NCBI RefSeq assembly: GCF_014268495.2
Contig: NZ_CP077087.1
Location: 417,001 to 481,000, forward strand
Length of the DNA: 64,000 nucleotides
Direction of reading: 5' to 3'
DNA from: Pseudomonas monsensis
GTDB lineage: Bacteria > Pseudomonadota > Gammaproteobacteria > Pseudomonadales > Pseudomonadaceae
Part shown: positions 9,530-18,002 of the stretch, piece by piece
How positions within the stretch are numbered: position 1 is the first letter of the stretch
Layout of the letters: each line of letters begins with the position of its first letter
Notes under the pieces: model-generated
Seen by the model: only the letters and a program-made list of their open reading frames with translations
Told to the model about the DNA's origin: nothing
Database searches by the model: none
Made by a program: the position numbers and the translations under genes

Positions 9530-11050
9530 ATGAAAAGAAGTCAGAAGTTGTTCGGCGCCAGCCTGCTGTCGCTGGCGATCAGCGGATGTGCAGTGACCAG
9601 TGAACCGATTGAACGCAACGTCAGTGAACAGCGGGCCAGGAGCGACCTGCAGAGCATGTACAAGGATCAGGAACCGCTGCGCGGCCCGCTGACCCTGCAC
9701 CAGGCCATGGCTCGCGCGGTGAAGTACAACCTCGAAGGCCGCTTGAAGATCATGGAGGAGGCGCTGGCCAAGCGGCAGCTCGACCTCGCCAGTTTCGACA
9801 TGCTGCCGCGCATGGCGCTGGACGCCGGTTACGTCGGGCGCAACAACGTCAACGCCTCCAGCAGCCAGAGCGTACGTACCGGCACTCAGTCGCTGGAACC
9901 GTCGACCTCGCAGGATCGCGACCGTGAAGTCGCCGACCTGACCATGGTCTGGAACGTTCTGGACTTCGGCGTCAGTTACATCAGCGCCAAACAGCAGGGC
10001 GACCAACGCCTGATCGTCCAGGAGCGTCGCCGCAAGGTGATCAACACCATCGTTCAGGATGTGCGCTCGGCCTATTGGCGAGCGATGGCCGCCGAACGTC
10101 TGCTCAAGCAGATCGACAGCCTGATGGCCCGTGTCGACACCGCCCGGCGCAACAGCCAGAGCATGAGCGACCAGCGCATTGGCGACCCGGTGCAATCGCT
10201 CAGCTACCAACGTTCGCTGATCGAAGCCACCCGGCAACTGGAAGAGCAGCGCCGTGCCCTGTCTTTGGCGAAAACCGAACTGGCGACCCTGATCAACCTG
10301 CCGCTGGGCACCAACCTGACCTTGGCCACCGATGACGGTTATCAGATTCCCGAACTCAAGGTCGATCTGGCGAAACTGGAACAGGAGGCGCTGACCAGCC
10401 GTCCGGAACTGCGTGAGCAGGATTACCAGACCCGCATCAGCGCCGCTGAAACCCGCAAGGCCATGCTGCGTCTGTTGCCGGGCCTGGAGTTTTCCGCCGG
10501 CGGGCATTACGACAGCAACTCGTTCCTGGTCGAACAGGGCTGGGCCGACTATGGCGTGAAAGTCACCTGGAACCTGTTCAACGTGATCTCCGCTCCGGCG
10601 GCCATTGATGTCGCCAAGGCTGGCGAGGAAGTGGCCACCGCGCGGCGTCAGGCCATGTCGATTGCGGTGCTGGCGCAGCTCTACGTGGCCAACGCCAACT
10701 ATCAAGAGGCCTTGCGCCAGTTCAAGACCAGCCAGCAACTGTCGGACATCGACGGGCAAATCGTCGGCCAGTTGCGCAATCGTCATCAGGCGGCGGGCAT
10801 TGGTGAACTGGAACTGATTCAGGGCGAGCTGAACAACCTGCAAGCAGACCTGCGCCGCGACCTGTCCTACGCCGATCTGCGCAATGCGTACGGACAGATC
10901 TTCGCCAGTGCCGGCCTCGATCCACTGCCGGATCAGGTGCAATCGACCGAAGTGCAGTCGATCGCCACCGCACTGGCCAATCGAGAATCGGCCTGGGCGG
11001 CCGGTGATATTTCGGTGCCGGTGGCGCATGCTGCGGCGCCGGCCCGGTAA
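9530..11050 (+). CDS. TolC-family outer membrane efflux lipoprotein
   Basis: A 506-residue protein with a lipoprotein signal (MKRSQKLFGASLLSLAISGC; lipobox Cys at 20) and two copies of the OEP half-repeat with long heptad-rich helices, typical of TolC-type trimeric channels. It would form the outer membrane exit duct of a type I secretion or efflux machine. It starts 46 bases after the giant surface protein, so the natural cargo is that protein. The inner membrane ABC transporter and fusion protein are missing here and must come from elsewhere. The ATG at 9530 is chosen because the signal peptide begins there; the open frame upstream overlaps the previous gene and is not protein-like. Confidence 0.88.
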   Translation: MKRSQKLFGASLLSLAISGCAVTSEPIERNVSEQRARSDLQSMYKDQEPLRGPLTLHQAMARAVKYNLEGRLKIMEEALAKRQLDLASFDMLPRMALDAGYVGRNNVNASSSQSVRTGTQSLEPSTSQDRDREVADLTMVWNVLDFGVSYISAKQQGDQRLIVQERRRKVINTIVQDVRSAYWRAMAAERLLKQIDSLMARVDTARRNSQSMSDQRIGDPVQSLSYQRSLIEATRQLEEQRRALSLAKTELATLINLPLGTNLTLATDDGYQIPELKVDLAKLEQEALTSRPELREQDYQTRISAAETRKAMLRLLPGLEFSAGGHYDSNSFLVEQGWADYGVKVTWNLFNVISAPAAIDVAKAGEEVATARRQAMSIAVLAQLYVANANYQEALRQFKTSQQLSDIDGQIVGQLRNRHQAAGIGELELIQGELNNLQADLRRDLSYADLRNAYGQIFASAGLDPLPDQVQSTEVQSIATALANRESAWAAGDISVPVAHAAAPAR

Positions 11051-11065
11051 GCGCCGGGTGGGCTC

Positions 11066-11851
11066 GTGAGCCGGCCGGCATGTTCGCGCCTGCCGGTGAC
11101 GGTGGATTTGCCGTTGTTGTTGCAAGCGCTGGCGGCGATTGATGAGCAGGCCTGGCGCGGGCATTTCAACAGCGACTATTTCACCGGCGACTGGAGCGGC
11201 GTGGCGCTGATTTCGTCAGCCGATGCGCTGACCGAATTGTCTCCCGGGCAGGCTGCGCCGGTGCCTCGTGCGCCCTGGTTGCGGGATGAGCGCTGGCAAC
11301 GCGGGCTGCATGCGCTGTCGCTGGAAATTGTCAGTGCGCGCCTGTTACGGCTGGGCCCTGGCGGGCGCATTCACGAACACCGCGACTACGATCTCGACGG
11401 CCCGCAAGCGGATCTGCGGCTGCACATTCCGCTGCTCAGCCCACCCGCTGTGGACTTCTGGCTGGAAGACCGACGTGTACCGATGACGGTGGGGGAATGC
11501 TGGTTTCTCGATCTTGCCCGAGCCCATCGCGTGGACAACCGCGACGCCTCGGCGAGGATTCATCTGGTGCTCGATTGCCGCCCGACGGCCTGGGTCCTGG
11601 CAAAGATTGCCGAAGGCTTGCGCGATACCTCGGCAGCACAGACAGCGGATTCGCCGCTGCAACCATTGCAGCGTGTGCTCGGCGGTGATGCGCAGCTGGC
11701 GGCGACATTGCAGGCCATCGGCGACCCGGAAACGTTCATCGAGCGCACCCTGCAACTGGCTGCTGCCCAGGGGCTGGCCTTGACCCGTGAAGAACTACGC
11801 GCGGCAATGCGCAATGGTCGCCGGCAGTGGAACGAACAATGGCACGGCTGA
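11066..11851 (+). CDS. Aspartyl/asparaginyl beta-hydroxylase family dioxygenase
   Basis: A 261-residue cytoplasmic protein. LRLHIPLL (His120), ARAHRVDN (His154) and ARIHLVLD (Arg164) match the AspH family, in which two His residues bind iron and the Arg binds 2-oxoglutarate. The Asp/Glu ligand of ordinary 2-oxoglutarate oxygenases is absent, as is normal for AspH. About 90 extra C-terminal residues follow the oxygenase core. The GTG start at 11066 lies 15 bases after the TolC stop, and the gene overlaps the next sulfotransferase, so the three are one transcription unit. By position its substrate may be Asp or Asn side chains of the giant repeat protein; this is inference. Confidence 0.85.
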   Translation: MSRPACSRLPVTVDLPLLLQALAAIDEQAWRGHFNSDYFTGDWSGVALISSADALTELSPGQAAPVPRAPWLRDERWQRGLHALSLEIVSARLLRLGPGGRIHEHRDYDLDGPQADLRLHIPLLSPPAVDFWLEDRRVPMTVGECWFLDLARAHRVDNRDASARIHLVLDCRPTAWVLAKIAEGLRDTSAAQTADSPLQPLQRVLGGDAQLAATLQAIGDPETFIERTLQLAAAQGLALTREELRAAMRNGRRQWNEQWHG

Positions 11852-12783
11852 GCTTCGACGGCTGGTTGCCGATCCGCGTCTGGCCGGTCGCCGGGCAATG
11901 GCAGGTGGACTGGTGCTGGTTCGCGGATACGCCGTTGCATCAGCCGTTTTTCCGCGAGGCGGTGGAGGATGCGTTGCGGCTACCGTTCAATCAGGCCTTT
12001 CGCCGGCAGACGCCGTTGGCGGCGCTCAGCGATTGGCAGGCGCAAAGCCCGGGCCTGGCACCGAGCGCGTTCATTCTGCATGCCTCTCGCTGTGGTTCGA
12101 CGCTGATCAGCCAGATGCTCGCGCGGCTCGACGATCACATTGTGGTGTCCGAACCGCCACCGCTGGATGCGCTGTTGCGCAGTGACCTGCCGGCCGGCGA
12201 ACGGCGCGCGGCCATCTGCGGATTGCTTTCGGCCTATGGACAGCGGCGTCGTGGCATCGAGCAACGGCTGGTGATCAAGCTCGATGCCTGGAGTATCGGC
12301 GAATGGCCGCTGTTGCAGGCCTGTTTTCCCGACACGCCGTGGCTGTTTCTGTATCGCGATCCTGTGGAAATTGCCGTTTCGCACCTGCGTCGCCCCGGGA
12401 TGCACATGGTGCCGGGCATGCTGGGGGATTGCGTGCTCGAAGACGGTTTGCCGTTCGTGGGACGCGAGGACTTCATCGCCCGGCGCCTGGGACGATTGCT
12501 CGAGGCCGGTGTGGTGCACTGCCGTGACTCGGCGGGCGCGCTGGTCAACTACAGCGAACTGCCTGATGCGATGGCGGGGCGTTTGGCGCGGTTTTTCAAG
12601 CTGACGGCCGAACAGCGCCAACAGGTATGGCTGGCCGCCGCGCAGCACGCGAAGCAGCCCGCGCAGGCCTTTGTGGCCGATGGCGAGGCCAAACGGCGTG
12701 AAGCGTCGCCGCTGTTGCGGGCGCGGTTGCAGGCTTGCGCGTGTGCACCCTATGCGGCTTTGGAGAAAATGCGCGGCGTATAA
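11839..12783 (+). CDS. Sulfotransferase family protein (second of two)
   Basis: A 314-residue protein. FILHASRCGSTLISQML (PAPS loop at residues 81-90) and LYRDPVEIAVSHLRR (Arg174 to Ser182, 3'-phosphate site) identify the fold. An N-terminal segment of about 75 residues precedes the PAPS loop, unlike the first sulfotransferase, where the loop is at residue 12, so the two are not recent duplicates. The ATG at 11839 overlaps the hydroxylase by 13 bases; a GTG at 11827 is an alternative. Coupling to the hydroxylase suggests both act on the same product. The acceptor is unknown. Confidence 0.83.
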   Translation: MARLSFDGWLPIRVWPVAGQWQVDWCWFADTPLHQPFFREAVEDALRLPFNQAFRRQTPLAALSDWQAQSPGLAPSAFILHASRCGSTLISQMLARLDDHIVVSEPPPLDALLRSDLPAGERRAAICGLLSAYGQRRRGIEQRLVIKLDAWSIGEWPLLQACFPDTPWLFLYRDPVEIAVSHLRRPGMHMVPGMLGDCVLEDGLPFVGREDFIARRLGRLLEAGVVHCRDSAGALVNYSELPDAMAGRLARFFKLTAEQRQQVWLAAAQHAKQPAQAFVADGEAKRREASPLLRARLQACACAPYAALEKMRGV

Positions 12784-12842
12784 AGGATCGCAGCCTGTGG
12801 GGGAATGCCTGCTCTGCAGGCGCTGCCGAAAGCTGCGATCTG
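12784..12842. repeat. REP-type palindrome (GGATCGCAGC family)
   Basis: GGATCGCAGC at the left and GCTGCGATC at the right enclose CTGCAGGCGCTGCCG. It fills the gap between two converging genes. The same family recurs at 54522-54591 and, in part, at 29498-29530. Confidence 0.75.
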
Positions 12843-12849
12843 TTGCTGT

Positions 12850-13608
12850 TCATGATTTGCCCGACAGATCCGCCATGCCCTTGAGCAACTCGATCGGCAA
12901 CGGGAAGACAATCGTCGAGCTCTTGTCGCCGGCAATCGAACTCAAGGTCTGCATGTAGCGCAATTGCATGGCGCCAGGCTGGCGCCCGAGCATTTCGGCG
13001 GCCTGCATGAGTTTTTCCGACGCCTGTAACTCACCTTCGGCGTGGATCACCTTGGCCCGCCGTTCCCGTTCGGCTTCGGCCTGTTTGGCGATGGCGCGGA
13101 CCATCGACTCGTTGAGATCGACATGCTTGATCTCGACGTTGGCGACCTTGATGCCCCACGCGTCGGTCTGCGCGTCGAGCACTTGCTGGATGTCGATGTT
13201 CAACTGTTCGCGCTCGGCCAGCAGTTCATCGAGTTCGTGTTTACCGAGCACTGCGCGCAGGGTGGTCTGGGCCAGTTGGCTGGTGGCGGAGAGAAAGTCC
13301 TCGACCTGAATGATCGCCTTCTGCGGGTCGAGCACGCGGAAATACAACACCGCGTTGACCTTCACCGAGACGTTATCGCGGGTGATCACGTCCTGCGGCG
13401 GCACATCGAGAACAACGGTGCGCAGATCAACCCGGACCATTTGCTGCACCACCGGAATCAGCAGGATCAGCCCCGGCCCCTTGACCTGCCAGAAGCGCCC
13501 GAGCTGGAACACCACGCCGCGTTCGTATTCACGCAGGATGCGGAACGTCGATCCGGCGAGGACGATCACCAACAGCAGCAGCGCGACAAAACCGATTTGC
13601 AGACCCAT
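12850..13608 (-). CDS. Slipin/stomatin (SPFH) family membrane protein
   Basis: A 252-residue protein with one N-terminal membrane helix (residues 4-22), then the SPFH/Band 7 domain (EYERGVVFQLGRFW, GPGLILLIPVVQQMVRVDLR, VSVKVNAVLYFRV) and an Ala/Glu-rich coiled coil (AKQAEAERERRAKVIHAEGE). Slipins form oligomers in membrane microdomains and affect membrane protein quality control. The ATG at 13608 follows GGAGAG closely and overlaps the end of the NfeD gene, a classical slipin-NfeD pair. The gene order NfeD then slipin, with a short NfeD, is common in pseudomonads. Confidence 0.92.
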   Translation of the reverse strand: MGLQIGFVALLLLVIVLAGSTFRILREYERGVVFQLGRFWQVKGPGLILLIPVVQQMVRVDLRTVVLDVPPQDVITRDNVSVKVNAVLYFRVLDPQKAIIQVEDFLSATSQLAQTTLRAVLGKHELDELLAEREQLNIDIQQVLDAQTDAWGIKVANVEIKHVDLNESMVRAIAKQAEAERERRAKVIHAEGELQASEKLMQAAEMLGRQPGAMQLRYMQTLSSIAGDKSSTIVFPLPIELLKGMADLSGKS

Positions 13609-13610
13609 GA

Positions 13611-14141
13611 TCACTCTCCGTGACGCACCGCGTCAGTCGCGGCAACTTTCAGCAATAAGCCTCTACGCCCGACCACGCGCACCGATTGCCCGGTGTGCAG
13701 GGGTGTCGCGCTGCGCACTTGCCAGTGTTCGCCCTGCAGTTGCACCCAGCCGTTGTGGGCGTTTTCCGCTTGCACGGCGGTCACCGCCGTCACGCTGCCG
13801 ACCAGCCCGGCATCGCCGCTGACCGCATGACGTGGCCGGGTTTTCAGGGCGCGGACGATCAATGCGCTCAGTAACAGGGCACTGAGCAGGCCGAGACCGA
13901 TGATCATCGGCACTGGCAATTCGGCGTTGCCCAGAATCAGCGCGCCGATCACGAACATGATGATCCCGCCCAGGCCGATCACTCCGTAGTTGGGCAGCGC
14001 GGCTTCGGCGATCAGAAAGACAATGCCGAGGGTGATCAGCCACAGGCCGACCGGGCTCATGGCCGGCAACGGCGTATCGGCGGCGAGGGCTGAGCCGCTC
14101 AGCAGCAGTAATACGGCAAACGTACAACATCGGCTGTTCAC
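13611..14141 (-). CDS. NfeD family protein (short form), partner of slipin
   Basis: A 176-residue protein with a signal peptide (FAVLLLLSGSALAAD), two or three membrane helices (VGLWLITLGIVFLIAEA, GVIGLGGIIMFVIGALIL, MIIGLGLLSALLLSALIV) and a C-terminal OB-fold typical of NfeD (GSVTAV...GWVQLQGEHWQVRSA...VRVVGRRGLLLKV). The GTG at 14141 is chosen because GGAGG stands five bases before it; an ATG at 14162 gives seven more residues but no ribosome site. The N-terminal protease domain of long NfeD proteins is absent. It is coupled to the slipin gene. Confidence 0.88.
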   Translation of the reverse strand: MNSRCCTFAVLLLLSGSALAADTPLPAMSPVGLWLITLGIVFLIAEAALPNYGVIGLGGIIMFVIGALILGNAELPVPMIIGLGLLSALLLSALIVRALKTRPRHAVSGDAGLVGSVTAVTAVQAENAHNGWVQLQGEHWQVRSATPLHTGQSVRVVGRRGLLLKVAATDAVRHGE

Positions 14142-14315
14142 GTGACCCTCCGCGAACGTCATGGGCTGGTTCTTTCAGTCTAGTTGAGGCTGGGGCGGGA
14201 CGAATGTTGATCAGCGTGCGCAGCTGTCCAGTGAGCGGATTTCCCGCTGCCAGCGGCCCGCCGGACTAGACTCAAAACACGGCAATAACCGTTCAGCGCA
14301 ACACCGAGGTGCATC

Positions 14316-14777
14316 ATGCGTATGGCAAGAAAGGTGCAAAGCAGCCTGACCCGGGCGCATTGCGAATACGACATCGTCGCCCACCGGCATTCGTCCAGCA
14401 GCCTGGAGACCGCGCGGGTTAGCGGGGTGCCTGCCGAGCGAGTGGCGAAGTCGGTCATCCTCGATGACCATCACGGGCACTATTTGATGGCCGTGCTGCC
14501 GGCCAGCCGGCATCTGGACTTGAGCAAGGTGCGCACCAGCGGTGAATGGCAACTGACCCGCGAAAGTAATCTGGCGCACATCTTCGACGACTGCGAGCGC
14601 GGTGCGGTGCCACCGCTGGGTGATTCCTATGGCCTGGACATGGTCATCGACCCGCTGCTGACCCGGCAGAAAGACATCTACCTGGAGGCCGGCAACCACA
14701 ACTATCTGCTGCACATGAGCATGCCCGAGTTTTTAAAGATGGTGCCGCATGCCGAGGTACGAGAGTTGAGCCATTAG
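14316..14777 (+). CDS. YbaK/EbsC-type aminoacyl-tRNA deacylase domain protein
   Basis: A 153-residue cytoplasmic protein made of one YbaK/ProX editing domain: SSLETARVSGVPAERVAKSVIL contains the conserved Ala-Lys-Ser/Thr region around the catalytic Lys, followed by LMAVLPASRHLDL and GDSYGLDMVIDP. Such proteins hydrolyse mischarged tRNAs, for example Cys-tRNA(Pro). The tail (YLEAGNHNYLLHMSMPEFLKMV) matches a subfamily common in pseudomonads whose substrate is not known. A GAGGTG ribosome site precedes the ATG. It is transcribed alone, divergent from the nfeD-slipin pair. Confidence 0.85.
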   Translation: MRMARKVQSSLTRAHCEYDIVAHRHSSSSLETARVSGVPAERVAKSVILDDHHGHYLMAVLPASRHLDLSKVRTSGEWQLTRESNLAHIFDDCERGAVPPLGDSYGLDMVIDPLLTRQKDIYLEAGNHNYLLHMSMPEFLKMVPHAEVRELSH

Positions 14778-14800
14778 TGTTGGCGGCGCTCGGGCTGGCG

Positions 14801-14895
14801 CTATCGCGGGCAAGCCAGGCTCCCACAGGTATCGGGTTGTTCACCAATAGTGTGTTCACCCGAAAACACGGTGGGAGCGGGCTTGTCCGCGATTG
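14801..14895. repeat. Inverted REP pair
   Basis: Arms at 14801-14830 (TCGCGGGCAAGCC...CTCCCACAG) and 14870-14895 (GTGGGAGCGGGCTTGTCCGCG) face each other across about 40 bp. This is the common GTGGGAGCG REP family of the P. fluorescens group. Confidence 0.8.
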
Positions 14896-14930
14896 CTCTT
14901 CCACACACCTGTTTTCTCAAGGAGTCCTCC

Positions 14931-15176
14931 ATGGAACAGCCAATCCACAGCCTGCCGTGCCTGTTCGACCAACTGGGACTGCGCAGCGACCCCACCAGCA
15001 TCGAGCAATTCATCGCCACCCATTCACCACTCAAGCCGGAATTGCACCTGGCGGACGCGTTCTTCTGGAGCAAGAGCCAGGCCGATTTTTTGCGTGGCGA
15101 GATTCTCGATGATGCCGATTGGGCGGAAGTGGTAGATCAGCTGGATGTGATGTTGCGCAAGGGACGCGATACGTAG
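14931..15176 (+). CDS. DUF2789 family small protein
   Basis: An 81-residue soluble protein (starts MEQPIHSLPCLFDQLGLRSD, contains SPLKPELHLADAFFW and SKSQADFLRGEILDDADWAEVVDQLD). The pattern matches DUF2789, a short acidic family of gamma-proteobacteria with no known function. AAGGAG lies seven bases before the ATG. It stands alone, between a REP pair and the MarR-led efflux operon. Confidence 0.8.
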   Translation: MEQPIHSLPCLFDQLGLRSDPTSIEQFIATHSPLKPELHLADAFFWSKSQADFLRGEILDDADWAEVVDQLDVMLRKGRDT

Positions 15177-15217
15177 GAGATGTGCAGAAACGCTTCAAGG
15201 AACATTTGTTTCAAAAC

Positions 15218-15265
15218 TTGACTGAAATTCCCTGCCAATGCGATATTGATAGTTAGCAAACTAAC
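15218..15265 (+). promoter_or_regulatory. Promoter and MarR-type operator of the efflux operon
   Basis: A TTGACT box (15218-15223) and GATATT (15242-15247), 18 bp apart, form a reasonable sigma-70 promoter. A perfect palindrome GTTAGCAAACTAAC (15252-15265) lies at the expected transcription start, three bases before the first possible start codon of the MarR gene. The position fits autorepression. Confidence 0.6.
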
Positions 15266-15268
15266 AGT

Positions 15269-15736
15269 GTGCATTGTCCCGTGCCGAATTCCCTCGACGC
15301 TCTCCAGATGAACATCAGCAGTGCCATGGTGGTGGCCGCCAGGCACTGGCGGAAAATCTGCCAGACCACGCTGGTCAACTACGGCATCTCCGAAGCCTGC
15401 GCCGTGCCGCTCTTGATGATCGGCCGGCTGGGTGAGGGCGTGCGTCAGGTGCAAGTGGCGCAGGCGGCCGGGATGGAGAGTCCGTCGCTGGTGCGTCTGC
15501 TCGATCAGTTGTGCCATTCCGGTTACGTCTGCCGCACCGAAGATGTCCAGGATCGTCGGGCCAAATGTCTGAGCCTGACCGATACCGGCCGCGAGCTGGT
15601 GCAAGCGGTGGAAGCCGAATTGGTGCGCCTGCGTCACGAGGTACTCGAAGGCATCGACCAGAGTGATCTGGAGGCTGCGCTTCGGGTACTGCGCGCTTTT
15701 GAGGTGGCCCATCCGCCTGTGGTGATCAAGTCTTGA
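15269..15736 (+). CDS. MarR family transcriptional regulator
   Basis: A protein of up to 155 residues with a winged helix of MarR type: recognition helix region GESPSLVRLLDQL-like (AAGMESPSLVRLLDQLCHSGYV) and wing CRTEDVQDRRAKCLSLTDTGREL with the typical DRR. It probably represses the efflux genes that follow and releases them on binding an aromatic or lipophilic acid; the ligand is unknown. No clear ribosome site is seen for either GTG (15269 or 15281), so the exact start is uncertain and the message may be nearly leaderless. Its stop overlaps the TTG start of the FUSC gene. Confidence 0.87.
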   Translation: MHCPVPNSLDALQMNISSAMVVAARHWRKICQTTLVNYGISEACAVPLLMIGRLGEGVRQVQVAQAAGMESPSLVRLLDQLCHSGYVCRTEDVQDRRAKCLSLTDTGRELVQAVEAELVRLRHEVLEGIDQSDLEAALRVLRAFEVAHPPVVIKS

Positions 15737-17796
15737 ACGGTTTTTTCTCTGGCATTCCGCCGGCCCGTGACTGGTTTTACGGGGTCCGTACCTTTGCAGC
15801 GTCGATGATCGCGCTGTACATCGCCTTGCTCATGCAAATGCCACGTCCGTATTGGGCGATGGCCACGGTGTATATCGTTTCCAGTCCGTTTCTCGGGCCA
15901 ACCAGCTCCAAGGCACTGTATCGCGCCATCGGCACCTTTCTCGGGGCCGCAGCGGCAGTGCTGTTCGTGCCGATGTTCGTGCAGAGCCCGTATGTGCTGG
16001 TGGTGGTCATTGCCTTGTGGACGGGGATTTTGCTGTTCCTGTCGCTGCACCTGCGTACCGCCAATAACTACGCGCTGATGCTCGCCGGTTACACCTTGCC
16101 GCTGATTGCCTTGCCGACGGTGGATAACCCGCTGGCGGTGTGGGACGTGGCAGAAGCGCGCACCGAAGAGATTTTCCTCGGCATCGCCGTGGCTGCGGTG
16201 ATCGGCGCGATGTTCTGGCCGCGCCGCCTGGCGCCGGTGTTCAACGACGCCGTCGGCAAGTGGTTCGCCGATGCCACGACGTACAGCCTGAAATTTCTCG
16301 GCCGCGACGTGCAGCCTGAGCAGATCACGGCCTTGCGCATGGCCATGGTCGCCAATTTCAACAGCCTCGAATTGATGATCGGCCAGTTGCCCCACGAAGG
16401 CGCGAGGCCGCAAACCGTGCGCAACACCAAGGAGCTGCGCGGGCGGATGATCCACCTGTTGCCGGTGATCGACGCCCTCGAAGACTCGCTCTACGCCCTC
16501 GAACGACGCACGCCGGAACTGGTGGAAAAGTTTGCCCCGCTGCTGACTGCGACCCAGCAATGGCTCGGCCATAACGACGCCGACCTGGCGCGTTGGCAGG
16601 CGCTCAAGGATCAGCTTCAGGCCTTGCAGCCAAGCTGCGAGGCGCTGGAAGACCGCCAGCAATTGCTGTTTTCCAACGCGATTTATCGCCTCGGTGAATT
16701 CATCGATCTGTGGCAGGACTGCCGCAGCCTGCAGGACGCGATTCTCTGCGAACGGCAGGACAGCTGGCGCGCGGTTTACCGGCACTGGCGCCTCGGGCGT
16801 CTGACGCCGTTTCTCGATCGCGGGATGATGCTGTATTCGGTGGCCTCGACCATTCTGGCGATCATCGTCGCCTCGGTACTGTGGATCCTGCTCGGCTGGC
16901 CGGATGGCGGCAGTGCGGTGATTCTGGCGGCGGTGGCGTGCAGTTTCTTTGCCTCGATGGACGACCCGGCGCCGCAGATCTACCGGTTCTTTTTCTGGAC
17001 CGGGATGTCGGTATTGTTCGCCAGCCTCTATCTGTTTCTGATTCTGCCGAACCTGCACGACTTTCCGATGCTGGTGCTGGCGTTTGCGGTTCCGTTCATC
17101 TGTGTCGGCACCCTGACGGTACAGCCGCGGTTCTACCTCGGCATGCTTCTGACGCTGGTCAACACCTCGTCCTTCATCAGCATTCAGGGCGCGTACGACG
17201 CGGACTTCTTCGCCTTTGTGAACGCCAACCTGGCCGGCCCCATCGGTTTGCTCTTCGCGTTTATCTGGACCCTGATCGCCCGCCCGTTCGGCGTCGAACT
17301 GGCCGCCAAACGCCTGACCCGCTTCAGCTGGAAGGACATCGTGCACATGACCGAGCCGGCCAACCTCGCTGAACACCGGCACTTGGGCGTGCAACTGCTC
17401 GACCGCTTGATGCAGCACTTGCCACGCCTGGCCATGACCGGTCAGGACACCGGCATTGCCATGCGGGAAGTGCGTGTGGGCCTGAACCTGCTCGATCTGC
17501 TGGCCTACACCCCACGCGTGAGCGGCGCGCCGCAGGTCCTGCTGCAACAAGTGGTGGCTGAGGTTGGCGAGTATTTCCGCGCCTGTCTGAAGGCCGGCGA
17601 GCGCTTGCCGGCGCCGAGTCCTTTATTGATGACGATGGACCGCGCGCGCCGTGCGCTCAAAGGGCACGGCGACGAGGAAACCCGGTTAAACCTGTTGCAT
17701 GCCTTGAGCGGTTTGCGCCTGGCGCTGTTGCCCGGTGTGGAATTTGTCAGCACTGGCGATGCCGAAGAACCGCTGCCCGATGGAGCGCCCCTATGA
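15733..17796 (+). CDS. FUSC family (AaeB-like) inner membrane efflux protein
   Basis: A 687-residue protein with two sets of about five or six membrane helices (residues 15-165 and 365-510) separated by a long cytoplasmic region, the FUSC/AaeB pattern. AaeB exports p-hydroxybenzoate and related aromatic acids together with the fusion protein AaeA. The start is a rare TTG in a TTGA overlap with the marR stop, which implies translational coupling. The three following genes overlap in the same way, so the five genes form one operon. Confidence 0.88.
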   Translation: MNGFFSGIPPARDWFYGVRTFAASMIALYIALLMQMPRPYWAMATVYIVSSPFLGPTSSKALYRAIGTFLGAAAAVLFVPMFVQSPYVLVVVIALWTGILLFLSLHLRTANNYALMLAGYTLPLIALPTVDNPLAVWDVAEARTEEIFLGIAVAAVIGAMFWPRRLAPVFNDAVGKWFADATTYSLKFLGRDVQPEQITALRMAMVANFNSLELMIGQLPHEGARPQTVRNTKELRGRMIHLLPVIDALEDSLYALERRTPELVEKFAPLLTATQQWLGHNDADLARWQALKDQLQALQPSCEALEDRQQLLFSNAIYRLGEFIDLWQDCRSLQDAILCERQDSWRAVYRHWRLGRLTPFLDRGMMLYSVASTILAIIVASVLWILLGWPDGGSAVILAAVACSFFASMDDPAPQIYRFFFWTGMSVLFASLYLFLILPNLHDFPMLVLAFAVPFICVGTLTVQPRFYLGMLLTLVNTSSFISIQGAYDADFFAFVNANLAGPIGLLFAFIWTLIARPFGVELAAKRLTRFSWKDIVHMTEPANLAEHRHLGVQLLDRLMQHLPRLAMTGQDTGIAMREVRVGLNLLDLLAYTPRVSGAPQVLLQQVVAEVGEYFRACLKAGERLPAPSPLLMTMDRARRALKGHGDEETRLNLLHALSGLRLALLPGVEFVSTGDAEEPLPDGAPL

Positions 17797-18002
17797 TCGG
17801 TGATCTGGATATCAGCGGCATTTTCCTGCCGACCCTGCTGGTGCTGATGGGCATCACCTATGTGTTGTTTCTGCTGGTGCACGGCGTGCTCACACGCCTG
17901 CACTTTTACCGTCTGGTCTGGCACCGGGCATTGTTCAACGTGGCTCTCTACGCCGTGCTGTTGTATGGCGTGGACTCACTCAGTCGATACCTGATGACAT
18001 GA
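17793..18002 (+). CDS. DUF1656 (AaeX-like) small membrane protein
   Basis: A 69-residue protein with two membrane helices (ILPTLLVLMGITYVLFLLV-like and ALFNVALYAVLLYGVDSL) and the short linker HFYRLVWHRALF typical of DUF1656. It sits between AaeB-like and AaeA-like genes as in the aaeXAB locus and overlaps both by four bases (ATGA). Its role in the pump is not known. Confidence 0.88.
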   Translation: MIGDLDISGIFLPTLLVLMGITYVLFLLVHGVLTRLHFYRLVWHRALFNVALYAVLLYGVDSLSRYLMT

